Below, piece by piece: positions 1 through 5,138 of a stretch of DNA of 5,138 nt; the first letter of the stretch is position 1, and each line of letters opens with the position of its first letter. The notes beneath the pieces are model-generated. The model was not told the origin of the DNA, did no database searches, and was given only the letters and a program-made list of their open reading frames with translations. Where the stretch lies: the NCBI GenBank assembly GCA_025935155.1, contig JAICVV010000178.1, forward strand, positions 1-5,138. The letters are read 5' to 3'. The translations under genes were made by a program, and so were the position numbers. Source of the DNA: Alphaproteobacteria bacterium. GTDB lineage: Bacteria; Pseudomonadota; Alphaproteobacteria; Micropepsales; Micropepsaceae.

Positions 1-11
1 AGCCACGTGCC

Positions 12-15
12 GGAG
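12..15 (+). promoter_or_regulatory. Ribosome binding site of hpnI
   Basis: GGAG lies seven bases before the TTG at 23. It supports that non-ATG codon as the start of hpnI, since no ATG, GTG or TTG occurs in the same frame in the few bases visible further upstream. Confidence 0.55.
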
Positions 16-22
16 ACGAGCC

Positions 23-1165
23 TTGGCCCTCTTTTATATTGGATGGATTGCGCTGGCGCTTGCGCTGCTGGGGGCGGCTTGCACTGCCATCGGCGCGCTG
101 CTTGTCCGCCACAAATTCCACCGGGAACGGTCTGTTGGATGTAGCGGCGAGCCGGCCATTACCATTCTCAAGCCCCTGCACGGCCTTCATCCGGGCCTGG
201 AGGAGGCGTTGGCGAGCGCGCTGGAGCAGGATTATGGGGGGCCGGTCCAGCTGGTCTGCGGGCTGCAGAACATGGGCGATCCGGCCCGTCTCGCCGTCGA
301 ACGGTTGCGACGCCGCTACCCTGACCGGGATATCTCTTTGGTGACCGATGCACGGCTGCATGGGGCGAACCGCAAGGTTTCCAACCTCATGAATATGATG
401 TCAGCCGTGAAACACGATCTGCTCGTGGTTGCAGATGCCGACATTGCGGTACCGCGGAGCTGGCTGGCGGCCGTCGCTGGTTCGCTGAATGAGAGCGATG
501 CGGGAGCGGCCACCTGCTTCTACACAGGAGAGGGGCGGAATATCTGGTCGCGGCTTTCGGCCATGGGGATCAGCTATCATTTCCTGCCCAATGCCGTGTT
601 CGGGACCAGCTCGAACCTTGCGCGGCCCTTCTTCGGCGCGACGATGGCTTTCCACCGCGCAGTCCTTGAGGAAATCGGTGGTTTTGGCGCCCTGCGCAAT
701 TGCCTCGCGGATGATTATGAAATCGGCCGCCGTGTGCGCGCCTCGGGGTATTCCATCGTTTATCCCTCAATTCTGGTACGCCACGATTGCGCGGACGCCA
801 GCTGGACCGATCTGTGGCGTCACGAGTTCCGCTGGGCGCGCACCGTGCGGTCCGTTAATGCAGCTGGCCATTGGGGGAGTTTGACAAGCCATGCGCTGCC
901 GCTGGCTCTGTTGGGGACGGCAGCGCTGGACTTTTCTCCAGCCGCCATGATGGCGCTGGCAACTATCGTGCTTGCCCGCCTGTTCCTGAAGATGGGAATC
1001 GACGATATAGCGGGAGTCAGCGCAGGGCCGCTGTGGCTTTTGCCGCTTCGGGACATTTTATCCTTTGCAGCCTTTCTGGCATCTCTGGCCGGCATGAATG
1101 TCAGCTGGCGAGGCGACCGGCTTCGCGTTGGCAAAGATGGGGCGATTTCACAGGTGAGTGGTTAG
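23..1165 (+). CDS. hpnI: HpnI, hopanoid-associated GT2/GT21 glycosyltransferase (BHT N-acetylglucosaminyltransferase type)
   Basis: The product (380 aa) resembles ceramide glucosyltransferase. HpnI-type enzymes transfer GlcNAc from UDP-GlcNAc to bacteriohopanetetrol at the inner membrane, giving BHT-GlcNAc (known for the family). Visible features: an N-terminal membrane helix at about residues 3-27, a cytoplasmic GT2 domain at about 45-280, and C-terminal hydrophobic segments at about 291-322 and 335-360. Motifs: a candidate first Asp at D86, the GANRKVSNL stretch at 114-122 typical of GT21, DAD at 138-140, the ADDYEIG acceptor-site motif at 229-235, and HEFRW at 267-271 matching the (Q/R)xxRW site, with His in first position. 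The TTG start at 23 is chosen because a GGAG lies seven bases upstream and the protein begins properly with its membrane helix. The frame is open to the left edge, so a start further upstream cannot be excluded. Glycine codons are rich in GGG, unlike hpnJ. The identity is firm; the exact sugar is inferred. Confidence 0.92.
   Translation: MALFYIGWIALALALLGAACTAIGALLVRHKFHRERSVGCSGEPAITILKPLHGLHPGLEEALASALEQDYGGPVQLVCGLQNMGDPARLAVERLRRRYPDRDISLVTDARLHGANRKVSNLMNMMSAVKHDLLVVADADIAVPRSWLAAVAGSLNESDAGAATCFYTGEGRNIWSRLSAMGISYHFLPNAVFGTSSNLARPFFGATMAFHRAVLEEIGGFGALRNCLADDYEIGRRVRASGYSIVYPSILVRHDCADASWTDLWRHEFRWARTVRSVNAAGHWGSLTSHALPLALLGTAALDFSPAAMMALATIVLARLFLKMGIDDIAGVSAGPLWLLPLRDILSFAAFLASLAGMNVSWRGDRLRVGKDGAISQVSG
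1152..1158 (+). promoter_or_regulatory. Ribosome binding site of hpnJ, inside the 3' end of hpnI
   Basis: AGGTGAG lies seven bases before the hpnJ ATG at 1166 and falls within the last codons of hpnI. The hpnI stop TAG (1163-1165) directly abuts the hpnJ ATG, so ribosomes ending hpnI are well placed to start hpnJ. Confidence 0.65.
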
Positions 1166-2590
1166 ATGCGCACACTGTTTCTCCAGGCCCCTTCTTTCGA
1201 CGGCTTCGATGGCGGCGCCGGCTCGCGTTATCAGGCCAAGCGGGAGATCAAATCGTTCTGGTTTCCCACCTGGCTCGCCCAGCCGGCGGCGCTGGTCGAG
1301 AACTCGAAATTGATCGACGCACCGCCGCACAACATCGGCCTCCCCGAAATTGTCGCGCAGGCGAAGGACTTCGATCATGTGGTGGCGCACACCTCTGTGC
1401 CGTCGTTCAAGTCTGACGTGGCAACAATTGCCGCGCTGAAGGAAGCGAACCCGAATCTGTTGGCGGGCCTGATCGGCGCCAAGGTGGCGGTAAACGCCGA
1501 AGGCTCTCTGCGCGAAGCGCCGGTGGTGGATTACGTCGCGCGCAACGAATTCGATTTCACGATCAAGGATGTGGCGGACGGCATTCCGCTGAAAGACATC
1601 GCGGGGATTTCCCATCGCGACAAGCGCGGTGCAATCCAGCACAACCTCGATCGCCCGATGGTCGAGAACATGGACACGCTGCCGTTCGTGACGCCGGTCT
1701 ACAAGCGCGATCTCACCATCGAGAACTACTTCATCGGCTATCTGAAGCACCCGTACATTTCACTCTACACCGGCCGCGGCTGCAAATCGCGCTGCACCTT
1801 CTGCCTCTGGCCGCAGACGGTCGGTGGGCACCGCTACCGCACGCGCAGCGTGGGCCACGTGATTGACGAAATTCGCTATGCCAAAAGCGCGTTCCCGCAG
1901 GTGAAGGAATTTTTCTTCGACGACGACACGTTCACCGACGATCTCCCGCGTGCCGAAGCTATCGCGAAAGAGCTTGGCAAGCTGGGCGTCAGCTGGTCGT
2001 GCAACGCCAAGGCGAATGTGCCGCGCAAAACACTGGAAGTCCTGCACGACAACGGCTTGCGGCTCCTGCTCGTTGGTTATGAATCCGGCAATCAGCAGAT
2101 TCTGCACAACATCAAGAAGGGCATGCGCATCGACGTCGCCGAGCGCTTCACCAAAGATTGCCACGATCTCGGCATCACCATTCACGGCACCTTCATTCTG
2201 GGGCTGCCGGGCGAAAACGCGGACACCATTCGCGAAACGGTGGAATTCGCCAAGCGCATCAACCCGCACACCATTCAGGTGTCGCTGGCAGCGCCCTATC
2301 CAGGCACCTTCCTCTACAATCAGGCAGTGCAGAACGGCTGGCTGGATGCAGCGAACGCGGAACTCGTGGATGAGCACGGCATTCAGATCGCGCCGCTGCA
2401 CTACCCGCACCTTTCTCACAAGCAGATTTTCGATTCGCTGGAGACTTTCTACCGCGAGTTCTATTTCCGCCCCGGCAAGATTGCGGCCATCGTAGGCGAG
2501 ATGGTGCGCTCGACGGACATGATGAAGCGGCGCCTGCGCGAAGGCGTGGAGTTCTTCCATTTCCTCCGGGAACGGCGGCATGCCGCCTGA
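1166..2590 (+). CDS. hpnJ: HpnJ, hopanoid-associated radical SAM protein
   Basis: The product (474 aa) is a radical SAM enzyme. In the known scheme HpnJ acts after HpnI and the deacetylase HpnK and converts BHT-glucosamine to BHT cyclitol ether, a ring contraction of the sugar. Visible features: an N-terminal Rossmann-like region (about 1-150) in the position of a B12-binding domain, then the radical SAM core (about 195-400). The cluster motif CKSRCTFC gives C206, C210 and C213 as the three cysteine ligands of a 4Fe-4S cluster. The FFFDDDTF stretch at 249-256, GYESG at 304-308 and GTFILGLPGE at 341-350 fit radical SAM strand motifs, and a family-like helical tail follows (about 415-474). I see no DxHxxG cobalamin motif in the N-terminal part. 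Length and motifs match full-length HpnJ. The ATG at 1166 follows the hpnI stop without a gap, which implies co-translation. Glycine codons are almost all GGC, in contrast to hpnI. Confidence 0.95.
   Translation: MRTLFLQAPSFDGFDGGAGSRYQAKREIKSFWFPTWLAQPAALVENSKLIDAPPHNIGLPEIVAQAKDFDHVVAHTSVPSFKSDVATIAALKEANPNLLAGLIGAKVAVNAEGSLREAPVVDYVARNEFDFTIKDVADGIPLKDIAGISHRDKRGAIQHNLDRPMVENMDTLPFVTPVYKRDLTIENYFIGYLKHPYISLYTGRGCKSRCTFCLWPQTVGGHRYRTRSVGHVIDEIRYAKSAFPQVKEFFFDDDTFTDDLPRAEAIAKELGKLGVSWSCNAKANVPRKTLEVLHDNGLRLLLVGYESGNQQILHNIKKGMRIDVAERFTKDCHDLGITIHGTFILGLPGENADTIRETVEFAKRINPHTIQVSLAAPYPGTFLYNQAVQNGWLDAANAELVDEHGIQIAPLHYPHLSHKQIFDSLETFYREFYFRPGKIAAIVGEMVRSTDMMKRRLREGVEFFHFLRERRHAA
2568..2572 (+). 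promoter_or_regulatory. Possible ribosome binding site of the ferritin-like gene
   Basis: GGGAA lies seven bases before the ATG at 2580 and inside the end of hpnJ. It is a weak match, but it favours 2580 over the later in-frame ATG at 2595, which has no purine-rich site at a proper distance. Confidence 0.35.
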
Positions 2591-3491
2591 CATCATGACG
2601 CTACAGCCGCTCACCTTTCCCGATCTCCCCGAAGAAATGGTTTCGTCAGCGGGGGGCTCAATCCGGCTGGGCAGCGACGATCACAAGAAACTGTTCTGCC
2701 GGACACTGCTCTCGACGTTCGATCCCTATCGTCCAGCGGTGATCGACTGGCCGAAGCTTGAGCCCACCGCGCGAGAGCGCCTCACGTCGCTGCCCATCTG
2801 GGATATCGCGGTGCAGACGGAAGGCAAGGCGGGTCTGCGCGTCGCCACCTATGGCGACACGGTTTCCGATCCCCTGCTCAGCCAGGCGGTTGCGCTCAAC
2901 GCGTTTGAAGAGCGCCGCCACAAACACGTGCTGCACAACATGGTGCAGGCGTATGGAATACGGCTGGCGCCCGAGCCGCACTATGCGAAACCGCGCGATC
3001 CGGAATGGGCCTTCATGGTCACCGGCTATAGCGAATGTATCGACAGCTTCTTTGCCTTTGGCCTGTTTGAAACAGCACGCCGTTCGGGGTTTTTCCCGGA
3101 TGAACTGGTCGAAACCTTCGAGCCGGTCATGCGCGAGGAAGGGCGCCACATCCTGTTCTTTGTGAACTGGGTGGCTTGGCACCGCCGCAACATGCCGTTT
3201 TGGCGGCGGCCGTGGTTTGCGCTGAAAATCGCTGCCGTGTGGGCCTTTCTGATCTGGGAGCGCATCGGCATAGCGAGAGATGTCGGAGGCGGGCCGCAGG
3301 ACAACAATTTCACCATCAACGGCGCGAAGGAGTTGGGCGTCGATATTTCTATCGCGGAGCTGATGGACACCTGCCTTGCCGAGAACGAGCGGCGGCTCGG
3401 CATTTACGATATGCGCCTGCTGCGGCCGACCTTCGTGCCCCGCATGGTGCGCCTCGCGCGCCGGTTTCTTCGAAATCCAGCCCACGCGTGA
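2580..3491 (+). CDS. Ferritin-like (putative diiron) protein of the hopanoid operon
   Basis: I do not know a named family for this 303-aa protein. It reads as a ferritin-like four-helix protein with two ExxH motifs: E111-x-x-H114 (in FEERRHKH) and E187-x-x-H190 (in REEGRHILFF). E81 (in VQTEGKAG) and E152 (in YSECIDSFF) are spaced as the lone glutamates of helices A and C. The classic six-ligand diiron set (E81, E111, H114, E152, E187, H190) therefore appears intact. That points to an oxygen-using oxidase, hydroxylase or desaturase rather than an iron store; this is inference. A hydrophobic stretch at about 212-226 could touch the membrane, where hopanoids are. The ATG at 2580 overlaps the hpnJ end by 11 bases, with GGGAA seven bases upstream; an in-frame ATG at 2595 is an alternative without a clear ribosome site. 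Its place between hpnJ and hpnA suggests a role in modifying hopanoids or their side chains. The fold call is fairly sure; the substrate is unknown. Confidence 0.82.
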   Translation: MPPDIMTLQPLTFPDLPEEMVSSAGGSIRLGSDDHKKLFCRTLLSTFDPYRPAVIDWPKLEPTARERLTSLPIWDIAVQTEGKAGLRVATYGDTVSDPLLSQAVALNAFEERRHKHVLHNMVQAYGIRLAPEPHYAKPRDPEWAFMVTGYSECIDSFFAFGLFETARRSGFFPDELVETFEPVMREEGRHILFFVNWVAWHRRNMPFWRRPWFALKIAAVWAFLIWERIGIARDVGGGPQDNNFTINGAKELGVDISIAELMDTCLAENERRLGIYDMRLLRPTFVPRMVRLARRFLRNPAHA

Positions 3492-3531
3492 GTGCGCTTC
3501 TTCCGCGAAACTCCAATTGGCAGAGTTTATC
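3492..3531 (+). other. 40-base gap between the ferritin-like gene and hpnA
   Basis: This is the only intergenic space in the window. I see no hairpin with a T run and no convincing -35/-10 pair, so it gives no sign of breaking the operon. It holds a weak purine-rich GCAGAG (3520-3525) six bases before the GTG at 3532, and an in-frame TTG at 3517 that could be an alternative hpnA start. Confidence 0.6.
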
Positions 3532-4524
3532 GTGAAAGATCGGATACTCGTCACCGGAGCTTCGGGATTTCTGGGCTCCGCCGTCCTGCGCAAGACGATC
3601 GAGCGCGGGTTTGCCGCGCGTGCGCTGGTACGACCGAACAGTCCGCGGGCCAATCTCAATGGGCTCGATTGCGAGATTGCGGTCGGCGACGTTCGCGACC
3701 GGCCGGCGATGTCAGCTGCGTTGCGGGACGTTCGGTATCTCGTCCACGTCGCGGCGGATTACCGGCTGTGGGCGCGCGATCCCGACGAAATCATTCGCAA
3801 CAATCGCGATGGCACACGGCTGGTGATGGAGGCGGCGCATGAAGCCGGTGTGGAGCGTATCGTTTACACCAGCTCTGTTGCAGCGCTGAAGCCGCGTCGC
3901 GATGGCAGCGATGCAGACGAACGCGATCGCGCCGATACGCAGACTGCGATTGGCGCCTACAAAAAAAGCAAGGTGGCGGCGGAGCGCGTGGTGGAGGAGA
4001 TGATCGGTCAAGGACTGCGCTCCGTGATCGTCAGCCCCTCAACGCCCATCGGTCCGCGGGATATTCGGCCCACACCAACCGGCCGCATCATTGTTGAAGC
4101 CGCGAAGGGGCGCATGCCCGCCTACGTGGAAACGGGTCTCAATCTGGTGCATGCCGATGACGTTGCCGATGGCCACATGCTGGCGCTCACAAAGGGCCGC
4201 ATCGGGGAAAACTACATCCTCGGCGGCCACAATGTGATGCTAAAGGAGATGCTCACGGAAATCGCGCGGCTGGCAGGCCGCAAACCGCCACGCATAAGCT
4301 TGCCGCGCGCACCGCTCTATCCGCTCGCGCATATTGCGGAGATGGCGGCGCGCGTTACACGCAAGGAACCGATGCTGACGGTGGACGCGCTGAAGATGGC
4401 GCAGCACAGGATGTTCTTTTCATCCGCCAAGGCGAAGCAGGAACTGGGGTACAGCACGCGGCCGTGGCGATTGGCGATTGCCGATGCGGTGAACTGGTTC
4501 AAAGTCTCCGGCTATCTGCAATGA
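3532..4524 (+). CDS. hpnA: HpnA, hopanoid-associated NAD(P)-dependent sugar epimerase / dihydroflavonol-4-reductase-like protein
   Basis: The product (330 aa from the chosen start) is an extended short-chain dehydrogenase/reductase. Visible features: the nucleotide-binding TGASGFLG at residues 8-15 (G9, G12, G15) right after the first beta strand, GDVRD at 52-56, and the catalytic site with YTSS at 112-115 and Y143-x-x-x-K147 (in AYKKSKVAAE). HpnA is a marker of hopanoid clusters, but its reaction is not settled; a reductive or epimerising step on the side chain or head group is the usual guess. The frame is open back to 3376 inside the preceding gene, but those codons overlap a well-supported protein, so GTG at 3532 is preferred. 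It puts the Rossmann strand at residues 4-8, as in relatives, and gives the family's usual length. TTG at 3517 (five more residues) remains possible. The stop overlaps the hpnB start as ATGA, indicating translational coupling. Confidence 0.92.
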   Translation: MKDRILVTGASGFLGSAVLRKTIERGFAARALVRPNSPRANLNGLDCEIAVGDVRDRPAMSAALRDVRYLVHVAADYRLWARDPDEIIRNNRDGTRLVMEAAHEAGVERIVYTSSVAALKPRRDGSDADERDRADTQTAIGAYKKSKVAAERVVEEMIGQGLRSVIVSPSTPIGPRDIRPTPTGRIIVEAAKGRMPAYVETGLNLVHADDVADGHMLALTKGRIGENYILGGHNVMLKEMLTEIARLAGRKPPRISLPRAPLYPLAHIAEMAARVTRKEPMLTVDALKMAQHRMFFSSAKAKQELGYSTRPWRLAIADAVNWFKVSGYLQ

Positions 4525-5138
4525 GCGCGCTGACCGTTGCCGCATTTCTGCCGCTGGCAATATGGCTCCATCTTCTGCTTGGCCGCGGCATGTTCTGGCT
4601 TGCGCGCGAACGTGACGCCGCGGAGCAGATTTCCGAACCGCTGCAGTGGCCCTCGGTCACCGCGGTAGTGCCTGCGCGCAACGAAGCCGATGTCATCGCG
4701 CGTTCCGCCGGAAGCCTGCTGGCGCAAGACTATCCCGGCACCTTCCGTATCGTTCTTGTTGATGACCAAAGTGACGACGGCACGGGCGAAATCGCAGGCG
4801 CTCTCGATTCCGGCGGCAAGCTGAGCGTTATATCGGGAGCAACCCGTCCGCTCGGGTGGACCGGGAAAGTGTGGGCAATGTCGCTCGGTGTGTCCCGCGC
4901 AGGAACGAACGCTCCCGACTATTTCTGGTTCACGGATGCCGATATCGCGCATGCGCCGGATACGCTGCGCTCGCTTGCCGCCCGCGCCGAAGCGCAGAAG
5001 CTTGTCCTCACCTCCCTTATGGCGAAGCTGTCGTGCGTAACGCCTGCGGAACATTTTTTCATTCCGGCTTTCGTTTACTTCTTCCAGATGCTGTATCCGT
5101 TCGCGTGGGTGAACAACCCGAAGAACAGACTTGCGGCC
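4521..5138 (+). CDS. hpnB: HpnB, hopanoid-associated GT2 glycosyltransferase (3' part beyond window)
   Basis: This gene is cut by the right edge: 206 codons are visible without a stop, and relatives are roughly 380-400 aa, so about half is missing. Translated by hand, it starts MSALTVAAFLPLAIW, a membrane helix at about residues 4-20, followed by a GT-A domain. Visible motifs: VVPARNEADVI at 49-59, the nucleotide-sugar site VDDQSDDGT at 80-88, GWTGKVWA at 112-119, and the metal-binding DAD at 139-141 (in FTDADIAHAP). The (Q/R)xxRW-type site would lie outside the window. The ATG at 4521 shares four bases with the hpnA stop (ATGA), and I see no clear ribosome site upstream, so translation probably depends on reinitiation after hpnA. 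HpnB is constant in many hopanoid clusters directly after hpnA, but its sugar donor and acceptor are not established. The family call is firm from motifs and context. Confidence 0.93.
   Translation, partial: MSALTVAAFLPLAIWLHLLLGRGMFWLARERDAAEQISEPLQWPSVTAVVPARNEADVIARSAGSLLAQDYPGTFRIVLVDDQSDDGTGEIAGALDSGGKLSVISGATRPLGWTGKVWAMSLGVSRAGTNAPDYFWFTDADIAHAPDTLRSLAARAEAQKLVLTSLMAKLSCVTPAEHFFIPAFVYFFQMLYPFAWVNNPKNRLAA

Noticed and set aside
1148..1750. Open reading frame of 200 codons on the minus strand
   Set aside because: It is antisense to the well-supported hpnJ. Its Arg/Val/His-rich, low-information translation is typical of the shadow of a GC-biased gene, and I see no domain motif.
1760..2614. 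Open reading frame of 284 codons on the minus strand
   Set aside because: It lies wholly antisense to the hpnJ radical SAM core and tail and shows no recognisable motif; strong codon bias in hpnJ explains the lack of stops.
3492..3531. Possible promoter or terminator in the gap before hpnA
   Set aside because: The 40 bases show no stable hairpin followed by T residues and no good promoter pair, so the operon most likely continues through it.
2658..3659. Open reading frame of 333 codons on the minus strand
   Set aside because: It is long, but antisense to both the ferritin-like gene and the start of hpnA, crosses their boundary, and its translation shows no fold or motif. A GC-bias shadow is the simpler reading.
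4512..5054. Open reading frame of 180 codons on the minus strand
   Set aside because: It is antisense to hpnB, whose + strand frame carries clear glycosyltransferase motifs through the same bases.
1..5138. CRISPR arrays, tRNA or rRNA genes, insertion sequences, direct repeats
   Set aside because: Reading both strands gave no spaced repeats, RNA-gene landmarks, transposase motifs or terminal inverted repeats; the window is nearly all coding.

Overview
This window is a slice of a hopanoid (bacterial triterpenoid) biosynthesis operon. All five genes lie on the + strand, end to end, with almost no non-coding DNA. The GC-rich sequence, the strong preference for GC-ending codons and this hpn gene content fit a proteobacterium, most plausibly an alphaproteobacterium. 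That placement is inference from composition and gene content only; nothing here fixes the genus.

Layout. Bases 23-1165 encode HpnI, a GT2/GT21-type glycosyltransferase of the kind that puts N-acetylglucosamine on bacteriohopanetetrol (BHT). Bases 1166-2590 encode HpnJ, a radical SAM enzyme linked to formation of the cyclitol ether head group. Its start codon directly follows the hpnI stop codon. Bases 2580-3491 encode a ferritin-like (putative diiron) protein that overlaps the end of hpnJ by 11 bases and has no Hpn name that I know of. After a 40-base gap, bases 3532-4524 encode HpnA, an NAD(P)-dependent sugar epimerase/dihydroflavonol-reductase-like protein with a probable GTG start. Bases 4521 to the right edge hold the first 206 codons of hpnB, a second GT2 glycosyltransferase that overlaps hpnA by four bases (ATGA).

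How they work together. In the established scheme, squalene-hopene cyclase makes the hopane skeleton, HpnH and HpnG build the C35 side chain, and HpnI, HpnK and HpnJ then make BHT-GlcNAc, BHT-glucosamine and BHT cyclitol ether in turn. The window holds the HpnI and HpnJ steps, joined directly to the hpnA-hpnB genes that often lead the squalene/hopene synthesis genes. The deacetylase HpnK, the cyclase, HpnG and HpnH are not in view and may lie outside. The tight packing implies a single transcript with translational coupling. No promoter, terminator, RNA gene, mobile element or repeat array is visible.

The main point of interest is the ferritin-like protein. It keeps a complete-looking set of six carboxylate/histidine diiron ligands and sits between hpnJ and hpnA, which makes it a candidate for an undescribed oxidative step in hopanoid tailoring.
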